A stretch of DNA of 64,000 bases from Duganella flavida. GTDB lineage: Bacteria; Pseudomonadota; Gammaproteobacteria; Burkholderiales; Burkholderiaceae_D. Below the pieces are notes generated by a model that searched no databases, had not been told where the DNA came from, and saw only the letters and a program-made list of their open reading frames with translations. The stretch covers positions 1-64,000 of the forward strand of contig NZ_WWCN01000008.1 of NCBI RefSeq assembly GCF_009857445.1. Direction: 5' to 3'. Within the stretch, counting starts at the first letter, position 1. Every line of letters starts with the position of its first letter. Made by a program: the position numbers and the translations under genes. Of this stretch, positions 51,601 through 59,295 are shown piece by piece.

Positions 51601-52320
51601 ATGCATACCTCGACCTTTAACGCCACCGATGAAGACCGCATGCCCTCCCGGCTGGCGAACAATCGCTTGCTGGCCAGCCTGTCGGACGAGGACCAGCAGC
51701 AGCTGGCGGCAAGATGCGAGATTGTGCGGGTCGAAAACGGCCAGCTATTGTCGGAAGCAGGGCAGCAGATGCGCTACGTGTACTTTCCCATTGATTGCCT
51801 GGTCTCCTTGCTCGGCGTGGCGCAAGGCCGCATGACGCTGGAGGTTGGCGCGCTGGGCCGCGAAGGCATGCTGGGGGCGTCGGCGGTGCTGGGGAGCGAA
51901 CAGGCGCAAGTGCGCGCCGTGGTGCAGCGCTCGGGCCGTGCGTATCGTATGGACATTGGCGACTTCGTCACCGAGTTCCATCGCATGGAAGCCTTGCAGC
52001 GGCTGCTGCATCGCTACACCGACATCATGCTGGCGCAAGCAATCCAGATTGCCGTGTGCAGCCGCTTCCACGTGCTGGAAGCGCGGCTGGCGCGTTCGCT
52101 GCTCATCACGCGCGACCGTTTGCAGTCCGATAAATTCCACCTGACGCACGAGTTCCTGGCCCATGCGTTGGGCGTGCGCCGCGTCGGTGTCACCAAGGCG
52201 GCCAGTGCGCTGCAGCTGCAAAAGCTGATCACCTACAGCCGCGGCAATATCGAAATTCTCGACGCGACCGGTCTGGAAGCGGCCTCCTGCCACTGCTACG
52301 ATTTGTTCAAGGAGAAGTAA
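51601..52320 (+). CDS. Crp/Fnr-family transcriptional regulator
   Basis: 239 residues from the ATG at 51601; an ATG at 51640 is an alternative. Cyclic-nucleotide-binding-like beta roll ('MRYVYFPIDCLVSLLGVAQGRMTLEVGALGREGMLGASAVLG'), long dimerisation helix, C-terminal winged HTH ('LTHEFLAHALGVRRVGVTKAASALQLQKLITYSRGNIEILD'). There is no N-terminal Cys cluster, so not an oxygen-sensing Fnr, and the cAMP-binding Arg/Glu pattern is not evident. The only such regulator in the window; it lies inside a set of matching palindromes and has one in its own promoter. Confidence 0.92.
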   Translation: MHTSTFNATDEDRMPSRLANNRLLASLSDEDQQQLAARCEIVRVENGQLLSEAGQQMRYVYFPIDCLVSLLGVAQGRMTLEVGALGREGMLGASAVLGSEQAQVRAVVQRSGRAYRMDIGDFVTEFHRMEALQRLLHRYTDIMLAQAIQIAVCSRFHVLEARLARSLLITRDRLQSDKFHLTHEFLAHALGVRRVGVTKAASALQLQKLITYSRGNIEILDATGLEAASCHCYDLFKEK

Positions 52321-52324
52321 ACGT

Positions 52325-52402
52325 GTCATTCCCGCGAAAGCGGGAATCCATAGAGCGCTGGACTGCACGCTCAGCATGGATTCCCGCCTGCGCGGGAATG
52401 AC
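52325..52402. repeat. Palindromic dispersed repeat (REP-like)
   Basis: GTCATTCCCGC...GCGGGAATGAC spans 78 bases: each end has its own small hairpin (CCCGCGAAAGCGGG at 52331-52344; CCCGCCTGCGCGGG at 52383-52396) and the ends are inverted to each other (TCATTCCCGC/GCGGGAATGA, GGAATCCAT/ATGGATTCC). Similar elements are widespread in proteobacterial genomes. It sits 4 bases after the Crp/Fnr gene and may also end its transcript. Confidence 0.8.
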
Positions 52403-52418
52403 GCAGTGATATCGGGTT

Positions 52419-52643
52419 TTAACGCGGTGGCTTCTGCACTTGATTACCAATGACACCACCCACTGCTGCGCCGCCCACGGTGCCGATTGGGCTACCGCCG
52501 GTCAATACCGAGCCGGCCACTGCGCCGACGCCCGCGCCGATGGCGGTGTTTTTGTCTTGCCCCGACATATTGGCGCAAGCACTCAGGCCCAAGGTTGCCG
52601 TCACAATGGCGGCAGTTGCTGCAATACGTTTGACGTTATTCAT
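52419..52643 (-). CDS. Glycine-zipper lipoprotein, small
   Basis: 74 residues from the ATG at 52643 (GGAGCAGATC upstream). Lipoprotein signal 'IVTATLGLSACAN' with acylated Cys, then a glycine zipper 'AIGAGVGAVAGSVLTGGSPIGTVGGAAVGGVIGNQV'. Outer-membrane or periplasmic stress protein of unknown action. Its promoter carries one of the local palindromes. Confidence 0.85.
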   Translation of the reverse strand: MNNVKRIAATAAIVTATLGLSACANMSGQDKNTAIGAGVGAVAGSVLTGGSPIGTVGGAAVGGVIGNQVQKPPR

Positions 52644-52676
52644 GATCTGCTCCTTGTGTTGTAGATGCTGGTCACA

Positions 52677-52718
52677 AGGATAAGCAAACGCACCGCTCGC
52701 TTCCGTTCGACACCGCAC
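52677..52718 (-). promoter_or_regulatory. Crp/Fnr-type site and -10 of the small glycine-zipper gene
   Basis: GTTCG-ACAC-CGCAC at 52705-52718 (centre 52711.5); minus-strand TATCCT at 52682-52677. Centre at -41.5 gives a start at 52670, 27 bases before the ATG. The site ends 1 base before the stop of the AsmA gene. Confidence 0.7.
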
Positions 52719-52719
52719 G

Positions 52720-54663
52720 CTAGTGGCGTATCTGCGCCATCAAGGCTTTACACTCGGAGCTTACGCCGGGCGCGGTGCTGACCAGCGGCACGATCGCCGC
52801 CACCGGCGCCACCACCGCCAGCGCCAGTGCGCCGCCGGCGCGCAAGGCCAGCGTACCCTTGTCCACGCTGAGATCCGGCTCCTTGAAGGTGCCGCGCACA
52901 TAAATCGGCGCCCGCAGCGAAATCACGCGCATGCTTTTGGCGTCGGGCCGCAGCGTCAGGTCCAGTTTTTCGTTGCCGAGGTTGACCGTGCCGCCGATAT
53001 CAATGCGCGCCTCGGAGGTATCGACCACGAACAGGCGCGATTTCATCACGCCGTTGGTGACAGCAAAATCAGTCACCATGCAATTCAGCTTGACCTGCTT
53101 GTCGCCTACCAGCTTGGTCAGCACCACGCTGCCGATGTTGAGGCCCATCGCCTCCAGCAGCAGCTTGCTGACGCTGCCCTGGCTGACCACGCCTGTCAAT
53201 TCGCCGTTGGACGCGCCCAGCAGACTGGCCACCGAATTGCCGGCGGCCGTCAGCCTCACGTCCGCGTTGACTTCTCCCACCGTGGCCTGCATGCCCTCAA
53301 TGCCGGGGAACAGCTGCCGCAGTTGCAGCTTGCGCGCGCCGGCCTTGAGTTCGGCGCGGATGGCGTGTGGATCGACCTGGCCGCTGCCGTCCAGCTTGAC
53401 GGTGGACGTGAAGCGGCCGCCGGCGATGTCGAAGTCCAAAGGCGTCAGCGCCAGCACGCCATCCTTCAGGTGGATTTGCGTTTCCAGATTCTGGATCGGC
53501 AGGTCCTTGTTGCGCGTGATTTGTTTGGCTTTGAAATTGACATCGGCATCGATGGCGGTCCAGTGTTCAGTACGGAACTGTTCCACTGGCAGTACTTTGT
53601 TGCCCGGCTGGGTAGTATCTGCGCCGCGCGCTTCCTTGCTGGCATTGGAGTCGGCACCGATCAGCGGCCCGAGGTCGGCCACTTGCAGCAGCTTCGACTG
53701 CACCGTGCCGCTCAGCACCGGGCGTGGCGCGCCGGTCTTGAAATCGAGCTTGCCGCCGATATCGCTGCGGCCGACCGTGCCGGTGAACTGATCGTAAATC
53801 CAGTGGCTGGCATTGGCGCCGAGATTGCCGGTGAGGTGGCCGGCAGTGGCGAACGGCGGCGTTTCCGGCAGCAGCACGCCGGTCAGGCCGTACAGGCGCG
53901 CCATGCTGGGGCCGGACAGTTTGAGCTGCACGTCGAGCGCCGCCAGCGAGGCAGGCTTGGTCAGCGTGCCTTCAAAGCTGATGCTGGTGCCGCCGATGTT
54001 GAGGTCGGCCGCGAGCGGGAAGGGCGCGTTTTGCTGCTGCAAGGACAGCACTGCGCCAGCCTTGCCGCTGCCGCTCACATCCTGCTGGTTCCACTTGCCG
54101 CGCAACTGCCAGGCCACGCCGTAGCGGGCGTCGCTGATGGTATCGACCTTGGCGGTGGCGTCCATGTGCGTCAGCGCATCAATGTAGCGCACCGAGCCTT
54201 TGGTGAAGACGATGCTGTGGACGTCGAGCGTCCACGCCGACGGTTTGTCATCGCGCTTGAAGGTCCAGTTGTTCTTGCCGTCGGCGTCGCGTTGCAGCAG
54301 CAGGGCGGGATTGGTGAAGCGCAGCTCGGGAATCTCGATGCGCTGGCGCAGCAGCGGCAGCAGTTCAATCGCAAACGCAAACTGATCGACGCTGACCATT
54401 TCCGATGGCGCCTGCATGCCGCGTGGATTGCCGACGTGAACATCGCGCGCCACCAGGTGCGGCAACGGTAGCCAATGGCCTTGCCGCTGCCACGCCAGCG
54501 ATACCTCGCCGCGAATCTCAAACGGCCGGTCGATTGCCGTGCTGATCTTGTCGTTAAGCCACGGACGCGCCTTGTTCCAATCGACGCTATTGAGTGCGAC
54601 GACGACAGCCAGCACAGGAACGCCGGCGGCAAGGGCGATACGGGAACGACGGGACAGGGGCAT
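52720..54663 (-). CDS. AsmA-family envelope protein
   Basis: 647 residues. One N-terminal TM helix ('[21 protein letters not shown]'), then 'KARPWLNDKISTAIDRPFEIRGEVSLAWQRQG', the AsmA N-terminal domain; the C-terminal part has the AsmA_2 signature ('GVVSQGSVSKLLLEAMGLNIGSVVLTKLVGDKQVKLNCMVTDFAVTNGVMKSRLFVVDTSEA' region). Inner-membrane-anchored bridge protein affecting lipid transport and outer-membrane assembly. Divergent from the DUF4398 operon, with no clear palindrome-spaced -10 in its own direction. Confidence 0.9.
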   Translation of the reverse strand: MPLSRRSRIALAAGVPVLAVVVALNSVDWNKARPWLNDKISTAIDRPFEIRGEVSLAWQRQGHWLPLPHLVARDVHVGNPRGMQAPSEMVSVDQFAFAIELLPLLRQRIEIPELRFTNPALLLQRDADGKNNWTFKRDDKPSAWTLDVHSIVFTKGSVRYIDALTHMDATAKVDTISDARYGVAWQLRGKWNQQDVSGSGKAGAVLSLQQQNAPFPLAADLNIGGTSISFEGTLTKPASLAALDVQLKLSGPSMARLYGLTGVLLPETPPFATAGHLTGNLGANASHWIYDQFTGTVGRSDIGGKLDFKTGAPRPVLSGTVQSKLLQVADLGPLIGADSNASKEARGADTTQPGNKVLPVEQFRTEHWTAIDADVNFKAKQITRNKDLPIQNLETQIHLKDGVLALTPLDFDIAGGRFTSTVKLDGSGQVDPHAIRAELKAGARKLQLRQLFPGIEGMQATVGEVNADVRLTAAGNSVASLLGASNGELTGVVSQGSVSKLLLEAMGLNIGSVVLTKLVGDKQVKLNCMVTDFAVTNGVMKSRLFVVDTSEARIDIGGTVNLGNEKLDLTLRPDAKSMRVISLRAPIYVRGTFKEPDLSVDKGTLALRAGGALALAVVAPVAAIVPLVSTAPGVSSECKALMAQIRH

Positions 54664-54712
54664 GATGGGCCTTGGTTTTTATAGTTGCATCATTTTACAC
54701 ACTCCCGGTTTG

Positions 54713-54754
54713 GTGCGTCACCGTACTGATGCTGTTTCGCCATCAGCATATAAC
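54713..54754 (+). promoter_or_regulatory. Crp/Fnr-type site and -10 of the DUF4398-OmpA operon
   Basis: GTGCG-TCAC-CGTAC at 54713-54726 (centre 54719.5), identical in core to the site before the regulator gene; TATAAC at 54749-54754. Start predicted at 54761, 28 bases before the ATG. Confidence 0.75.
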
Positions 54755-54788
54755 TACGGTTATCCCAACCATCTTGAGGAGAAAAATA

Positions 54789-55166
54789 ATGAACCATGTA
54801 ACCAAGCTGTGCGGCATCGCACTGGTGCTGGGCCTGAGCGCCTGCGCCAGCGACAAAACCCCTGCCACCGCTGATGTCGCGGTCTCGCGTGAAGCAGTCG
54901 CTGCTGCCACCAGTGCAGGCGCGGCCGATCTGGCGCCAGTGGAAATGCAATCGGCACGTGACAAGCTGATGCGCGCCAACCAGGCGCTGGCCGCCAAGGA
55001 TTACAAAACGGCGCAAGACCTCGCCACGCAAGCGCAGGCTGACGCCCAGCTGGCGCAGAGCAAGGCCAACTCGGCCAAGGCCACCAGCGCTGCCGACGAG
55101 CTGCAACAAAACATCCGCCTGCTGCGTGAAGAACTGCAGCGCGCCAACGCCACCAGCCAACAATAA
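54789..55166 (+). CDS. DUF4398 domain-containing lipoprotein
   Basis: 125 residues from the ATG at 54789 (GAGGAG upstream). Lipobox 'LGLSACAS', then an Ala/Gln-rich helical DUF4398 domain ('LAPVEMQSARDKLMRANQALAAKDYKTAQDLATQAQADAQLAQSKANSAKA') ending in a coiled coil. Periplasmic face of a membrane. Fifteen bases precede the OmpA-family gene, which repeats the same domain, so the two probably work together. Confidence 0.88.
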   Translation: MNHVTKLCGIALVLGLSACASDKTPATADVAVSREAVAAATSAGAADLAPVEMQSARDKLMRANQALAAKDYKTAQDLATQAQADAQLAQSKANSAKATSAADELQQNIRLLREELQRANATSQQ

Positions 55167-55181
55167 AACAAGGAGTCGATC

Positions 55182-56096
55182 ATGAAAAAACTCATCCTGC
55201 TGCCTAGCGTATTTGCCATGTCCGTGATGTTTGCCGCGTGCAGCACCACGCCCACCACCACCAGCCAGCTGGATCAGGCGCGCGGCGACTTCATGGCGGC
55301 GCAAAATAATCCATCAGTTGCTGCTAACGCACCACTGGAATTCAAGGCCGCCTCCGATGCACTGGACCGTGCCAACGCTGCGGCCGCCAAAAAAGAAAGC
55401 CTGAATGAGATCGACAAGCTGGCCTACATCGCCAAGCAGAAGATCGCCACTGCGCAGGAAGCCGCCCGCGCCAAGCAGGCTGAGGCTGACGTGGCCAACG
55501 CCGGCCGCCAGCGCGATGAAATCCGCCTGCAAGCCCGCACCGCCGAAGCCGAGCAGGCCCGCATGAGCGCCGACCGCGCCAAATCGCAAGCCGAGCAAGC
55601 CAAGGCCGACGCCGACGCCGCACGCGCCCAAGCCGACGCCGCCGCCAATTCGGCGCGTGATGAAGCGGCCAAGAATGCCGCCCTGCAGCAGCAACTGGCT
55701 GACCTGCAGGCCAAGCAAACTGATCGCGGCATCATCATCACGCTGAGCGATGTGCTGTTCAACGTTGACCGCGCCGAGCTGAGTGCCGAAGGCATGCGCA
55801 CCGCGCAAAAACTGGCCGACGTGCTGATGCAGGAACCACAAAGCGTGGTGCTGGTCGAAGGATTTACCGATAGCACCGGCACCTCGGCGCACAACCTTGA
55901 ACTGTCGCAACGCCGCGCTGAATCGGTGCGTGCTGCGCTGATCGGGCTGGGTGTCCCAAGCGGCAAGATCGGCACGCGTGGCTATGGCGAAGCTTATCCC
56001 GTGGCCAGCAATGCCGACGCCGGCAGCCGCCAACTGAATCGCCGGGTGGAAATCGTGCTGTCGCAAAACGGCGCACCGATCGCCAACCGCCGTTAA
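55182..56096 (+). CDS. OmpA-family lipoprotein with DUF4398 domain
   Basis: 304 residues. Lipobox 'MFAACSTT', a DUF4398/coiled-coil stretch of Ala, Lys and Gln (30-185), and a C-terminal OmpA peptidoglycan-binding domain ('LSDVLFNVDRAELSAEGMRTAQKLADVL', 'VEGFTDSTGTSAHNLELSQRRAESVRAALIGLGVPSGKIGTRGYGEAYPVASN' region, 'NRRVEIVLS'). It would tether membrane to cell wall. AAGGAG precedes the ATG. Confidence 0.92.
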   Translation: MKKLILLPSVFAMSVMFAACSTTPTTTSQLDQARGDFMAAQNNPSVAANAPLEFKAASDALDRANAAAAKKESLNEIDKLAYIAKQKIATAQEAARAKQAEADVANAGRQRDEIRLQARTAEAEQARMSADRAKSQAEQAKADADAARAQADAAANSARDEAAKNAALQQQLADLQAKQTDRGIIITLSDVLFNVDRAELSAEGMRTAQKLADVLMQEPQSVVLVEGFTDSTGTSAHNLELSQRRAESVRAALIGLGVPSGKIGTRGYGEAYPVASNADAGSRQLNRRVEIVLSQNGAPIANRR

Positions 56097-56120
56097 TTTT
56101 TGAAAAGGAAGGACTGACCC

Positions 56121-56657
56121 ATGGCTGAATCTACCCCATCCGGCATCGATGTCGACGCCATCCGCGCGGCCGCCCGCAACCTGCAGGACGGTCCCGTTAC
56201 CGCCGGCTACCAGGGTGACCGGGAAGCCGTCATCAGCATGCTGAACGACGCGCTGGCCACCGAACTGGTGTGCGTCATGCGCTACAAGCGCCACTACTAC
56301 ACGGTGGCCGGCCGCGACAACGCCGGCATCAAGGCCGAGTTCCTTGAGCACGCGCAACAGGAACAGGAGCACGCCGACTGGCTGGCTGAACGCATCGTCC
56401 AGCTCAACGGCGATCCTGATTTCAATCCGGCAACATTGCTCGCACGCAGCCATGCCGAGTATGATGCGTCAGAAGACGTACAATCGATGGTGCGGGCCAA
56501 TCTGATCGCAGAGCGGGTCGCCATTGAATCGTACCGGCAAATGATCGCCCGCATCGGCGATAGCGATCCGACCACACGCCATCTTTTGATCCAGATCATG
56601 GCGGTGGAAGAAGAACACGCTGACGATATGCGAGATCTGCTTGACGAGCACCGTTGA
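56121..56657 (+). CDS. Ferritin-like (bacterioferritin/Dps-related) protein
   Basis: 178 residues, a four-helix bundle with carboxylate/His iron ligands: 'LNDALATELVCVMRYKRHYY', 'LEHAQQEQEHADWLAERI', 'ANLIAERVAIESYRQMI' and 'QIMAVEEEHADDMRDLL'. Likely stores or oxidises iron during stress. It follows the OmpA gene by 24 bases in the same operon, with AAGGAAGG upstream. Confidence 0.88.
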   Translation: MAESTPSGIDVDAIRAAARNLQDGPVTAGYQGDREAVISMLNDALATELVCVMRYKRHYYTVAGRDNAGIKAEFLEHAQQEQEHADWLAERIVQLNGDPDFNPATLLARSHAEYDASEDVQSMVRANLIAERVAIESYRQMIARIGDSDPTTRHLLIQIMAVEEEHADDMRDLLDEHR

Positions 56658-56717
56658 GGCGGCGCGGCGTTATTTGCGGTACAGTTTCACACCAACAACC
56701 ACAACAGGAGCTTCATC

Positions 56718-57020
56718 ATGCTGGAACAAAACATCAGTACCGTGAATAACGACGTGAAAACCCTGGTGAAGGATGCGCAAGCCCTGTTCACCGCCGCCAC
56801 CGCGCTGACCGGTGAAAAGGCCGAAGAACTGCGCGGCCGCGGCATGCGCGCGCTGGACACGGCCTTGGCCAAAGCCCAGGAAGCGCAAATCAGCGCGGTG
56901 GCTGCGACCAAGGAAGCGGCCAAACAGGCGGACGAGTACGTCAAGGAAAACCCATGGCGTTCGATTGCCCTGGCAGCCGGCGTGGGCCTGCTGATCGGCG
57001 TGATCATCGGCCGCAAGTAA
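56718..57020 (+). CDS. DUF883/YqjD-ElaB family inner-membrane protein
   Basis: 100 residues: a soluble coiled-coil segment (1-80) and one C-terminal TM helix ('WRSIALAAGVGLLIGVIIGRK'), the C-tail-anchor layout of YqjD and ElaB, which bind ribosomes in E. coli. 'ADEYVKENPWRSIA' is the family signature. First of three genes homologous in order to E. coli yqjD-yqjE-yqjK. ACAGGAGC provides its ribosome-binding site. Confidence 0.9.
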   Translation: MLEQNISTVNNDVKTLVKDAQALFTAATALTGEKAEELRGRGMRALDTALAKAQEAQISAVAATKEAAKQADEYVKENPWRSIALAAGVGLLIGVIIGRK

Positions 57021-57026
57021 GCTATC

Positions 57027-57410
57027 GTGGCACACGAAGAAGAACATGGCCAACCGGGTTTGATTGCGTCGCTGGGCCGCGTGGTCCGCAACGCACTCGG
57101 CCTGCTGCTCAACCGGCTGGAACTGGCCGCGCTTGAGCTGGCGGAAGTGCGCGACCACCTGCTCAAGCTGGTGGTCGTTTTTGCGTTGGCGATGCTGCTG
57201 GGCGGTTTTGCGCTGATCTATGCTTCGGTTACGATTGTGTACCTGGCATGGGCGGCGATCGGCTGGGTGATCCTGCCGATCGTTACTGGCGTGTTCCTGC
57301 TGCTGGCGATAGCGCTGGTGTTGTACGCACGCGGACTGATCCGCAGCGGCACACTGTCGTTGCCGGCGACCATGGCGGAACTCAAGTCCGACCGTGACAT
57401 GCTGCTGTAA
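57027..57410 (+). CDS. YqjE-like phage-holin-family membrane protein
   Basis: 127 residues from a GTG at 57027, 6 bases after the DUF883 gene. Helical N-terminus ('SLGRVVRNALGLLLNRLELAALELAEVRDHLLKL') and two TM helices ('VVFALAMLLGGFALIYASVTIVYL', 'VILPIVTGVFLLLAIALVLY'): the PF07332 layout. Despite the family name there is no sign of phage origin here. Confidence 0.87.
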   Translation: MAHEEEHGQPGLIASLGRVVRNALGLLLNRLELAALELAEVRDHLLKLVVVFALAMLLGGFALIYASVTIVYLAWAAIGWVILPIVTGVFLLLAIALVLYARGLIRSGTLSLPATMAELKSDRDMLL

Positions 57411-57419
57411 GGAGAAGCG

Positions 57420-57791
57420 ATGAACAAGCTGGAAGCAGCGGTCGCGCGCGCGGCCGAGAAGGAAAGATTGATCCGTGAAGGCGAGCTGTATCGTATCAAG
57501 GTAGTCCATTCGAAAGCGCTGGTAGGGCAGGCGCTGCAACCGGATGCGCTGCTGCATGGCGCGATGGAGCACGCGGTGGGTCTGGCGCAAGCGCGTCTCG
57601 GCGGGCTGTTGACGCCGGGCGGCCTGAGCGGCCTCAACTTCAAATCACTGAAATCGCTGATGCCATATGTTTTGACCATCGGCTCCTTCATTGCGCGCAA
57701 GCGTTTGGTGAAGCCAGCTATTGCACTGGTTGTTGCAGCCGGTGCAGGCGCGGCCTGGCTGATGCGCAACAAGCGGCCACCGGAAGAGTAA
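57420..57791 (+). CDS. YqjK-like hypothetical protein
   Basis: 123 residues. A basic helical N-terminus ('AAVARAAEKERLIREGELYRIKVV') and a C-terminal hydrophobic helix ('PAIALVVAAGAGAAWLM'). No firm family; it occupies the position of yqjK after DUF883 and YqjE-like genes. AAGGAGAAGCG precedes the ATG. Followed by a terminator. Confidence 0.75.
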   Translation: MNKLEAAVARAAEKERLIREGELYRIKVVHSKALVGQALQPDALLHGAMEHAVGLAQARLGGLLTPGGLSGLNFKSLKSLMPYVLTIGSFIARKRLVKPAIALVVAAGAGAAWLMRNKRPPEE

Positions 57792-57801
57792 AGCCCAGTA
57801 G

Positions 57802-57826
57802 AGGCCGCGTTTAGCGGCCTTTTTCT
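57802..57826 (+). terminator. Terminator of the DUF883-YqjE-YqjK unit
   Basis: Stem AGGCCGC/GCGGCCT (57802-57808 with 57814-57820), loop GTTTA, followed by TTTTTCTTT. Confidence 0.85.
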
Positions 57827-58156
57827 TTATTGGGACTGCGTCAGCAGTTGCGGGATGGTGGCGAGATCGTGCTGGTAGGTAGCCTGGGCGTCTTTCTGGC
57901 AGGTGCTGCGGTCAGCGGCGGCGCCTTTCTGGCAGGCTTGTTTGGCTTCGGCCAGTGCAGCGCCGATTTCCTTGCGCAATGTGCGTTCGCGTTCAGCCTT
58001 GGTGGCGTCTGCTTGCGACCAGCGTGCTGGCTCGCCCTTGGCAATTTCCTGTTTTTGCAGTGCGGCGTTTTGTGGCGGCGTGGTGTCTTGCGCGTGCGCG
58101 GCAGGGAGTGCCGCGCACGCCACCATCGCTGAGCTGATGATGAGTTGGCGAATCAT
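57827..58156 (-). CDS. Small secreted hypothetical protein
   Basis: 109 residues. Signal peptide 'MIRQLIISSAMVACAALPAA' cut near 'AHAQD'. The mature part is helical with 'AKQACQKGAAADRSTCQKDAQATYQHDLA', two Cys likely forming a disulfide. No family recognised. Third gene of the minus-strand unit led by the 146-residue glycine-zipper gene. Confidence 0.75.
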   Translation of the reverse strand: MIRQLIISSAMVACAALPAAHAQDTTPPQNAALQKQEIAKGEPARWSQADATKAERERTLRKEIGAALAEAKQACQKGAAADRSTCQKDAQATYQHDLATIPQLLTQSQ

Positions 58157-58171
58157 GATGGTCTCCCGCAG

Positions 58172-58324
58172 TTATAGCCTGCCCGTGAGCAGCATAATCA
58201 ACAGTATAACCACGACCAGGCCGGTGATGCCGCTGGGCGCATAGCCCCAGTTGCGGCTGTGCGGCCAGGTCGGCAGTGCGCCGATCAAGGCCAGCACCAG
58301 GATAATCAGAATGATGGTGCCCAT
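58172..58324 (-). CDS. DUF3309 family small membrane protein
   Basis: 50 residues; ATG at 58324 with AAGGAGAGCA upstream, TAA at 58172-58174. 'MGTIILIILVLALIGALPTW' then 'PHSRNWGYAPSGITGLVVVI' and 'LLIMLLTGRL': two hydrophobic helices around the diagnostic W-P-H/Y-S-R-x-W-G-Y-x-P-S-G motif. Stress-associated family of unknown function. Sits between the secreted protein and the glycine-zipper gene. Confidence 0.92.
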   Translation of the reverse strand: MGTIILIILVLALIGALPTWPHSRNWGYAPSGITGLVVVILLIMLLTGRL

Positions 58325-58339
58325 ATTGCTCTCCTTGGT

Positions 58340-58780
58340 TTAGTAACGATACAAACGGCCATCGATCAGGCGCACGCGATTGCCCACGCGCAGATCGTAG
58401 ACACTGTCCTGCTGCACGGTGCGGTAATCACCGTTATCCATGCGCACGCTGATCTGGTATTCCTGCTTGGCGTCGCGGGCATTCTCGACGTTGTTGCCGA
58501 CCATCGCACCACCGACAGCACCAGCGACGGTTGCTGCCGTGCGGCCGCCGCCGGAACCGACCTGGTTACCCAGCAAGCCGCCGATCAGGCCACCGGTGAT
58601 GGCGCCGGCGCCGGAGCTGCCGCGCGCCTGCATGACCTGGATCGAATCGATGGTGCCGTAGCTGGAGCTGTCGTTACTAATATAGCCGATCTGTTGCGGC
58701 TGCTGGCTGGTGCTGGCGCAGCCGCTCAAAACAGCCACGCCGGCAAACAGCGCGGCGGCAAGCGTAGTTGAGCGTTTCAT
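58340..58780 (-). CDS. Glycine-zipper 2TM-domain lipoprotein
   Basis: 146 residues from the ATG at 58780 (GGAGGACATC upstream). Lipobox 'AVLSGCAS', Gln/Ser linker, glycine zipper 'GAGAITGGLIGGLLGNQVGSGGGRTAATVAGAVGGAMVGNNVE', then a C-terminal beta domain ('YQISVRMDNGDYRTVQQDS', 'VGNRVRLIDGRLYRY') matching that of the 191-residue protein at 50915-51490. Leads a three-gene unit with DUF3309 and the 109-residue secreted protein. Confidence 0.88.
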   Translation of the reverse strand: MKRSTTLAAALFAGVAVLSGCASTSQQPQQIGYISNDSSSYGTIDSIQVMQARGSSGAGAITGGLIGGLLGNQVGSGGGRTAATVAGAVGGAMVGNNVENARDAKQEYQISVRMDNGDYRTVQQDSVYDLRVGNRVRLIDGRLYRY

Positions 58781-58807
58781 GATGTCCTCCTGGAAAAGTG
58801 TGATGCC

Positions 58808-58849
58808 AGCATAGGCAGGGCACGCAATCCAGTCTGTGCGATTGCGCAC
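58808..58849 (-). promoter_or_regulatory. Crp/Fnr-type site and -10 of the glycine-zipper-DUF3309 unit
   Basis: GTGCG-ATTG-CGCAC at 58836-58849, a perfect inverted repeat (centre 58842.5); minus-strand TATGCT at 58813-58808. Start predicted at 58801, 21 bases before the ATG. Confidence 0.72.
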
Positions 58850-58870
58850 CGTGCGGCAAGTGGCGGTTTT

Positions 58871-58913
58871 TGTACGCTACCGTACAGAGGCGCGACGCAA
58901 CTCGGCGTTTAAT
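58871..58913 (+). promoter_or_regulatory. Crp/Fnr-type site and -10 of the BON-AI-2E unit
   Basis: TGTACGCTACCGTACA at 58871-58886, core GTACG-CTAC-CGTAC (centre 58878.5); TTTAAT at 58908-58913. Start predicted at 58920, 55 bases before the ATG. It lies 36 bases from the site serving the divergent gene, so each direction has its own. Confidence 0.75.
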
Positions 58914-58974
58914 GGCGACATCGGCTGGTTCGCTGGCTGACCAACCCAATCGTCAAACACTAAGGAGAAGCGCC

Positions 58975-59289
58975 ATGAAAATCGCACATAAAATCGCCAC
59001 CGCCCTGTTCACTGTTTCGCTGCTGGGCGCCGTCACCGGCTGCGCATCGACCAACACCAAGGAAGGCACCGGCGAGTATGTCGACGATTCCGTCATCACC
59101 ACCAAAGTCAAAGCCAGCATCTTCAACGAGCCTAGCCTGAAATCGACCGAGATTAACGTCGAGACCTTCAAAGGCACGGTGCAGCTGAGCGGCTTTGTGG
59201 CCCAGCCTGAAGACATCGCCAAAGCCGGCAACATTGCGCGCGGTGTCAAAGGTGTGACCAATGTGAAAAACGACATCCACGTCAAGTAA
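58975..59289 (+). CDS. BON-domain lipoprotein
   Basis: 104 residues from the ATG at 58975 (AAGGAGAAG upstream). Lipobox 'GAVTGCAS', then one BON domain ('DDSVITTKVKASIFNEPSLKSTEINVETFKGTVQLSGFVAQPEDIAKAGNIARGVKGVTNVKNDI' region), like OsmY/DolP pieces. Probably binds phospholipid or stabilises the outer membrane. Six bases precede the AI-2E gene. Confidence 0.92.
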   Translation: MKIAHKIATALFTVSLLGAVTGCASTNTKEGTGEYVDDSVITTKVKASIFNEPSLKSTEINVETFKGTVQLSGFVAQPEDIAKAGNIARGVKGVTNVKNDIHVK

Positions 59290-59295
59290 GCCATC

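Noticed and set aside
57027..57410. Prophage indicated by a 'holin' family protein
   Set aside because: PF07332 members with DUF883 and YqjK-like neighbours are chromosomal stress genes; no other phage genes are present.
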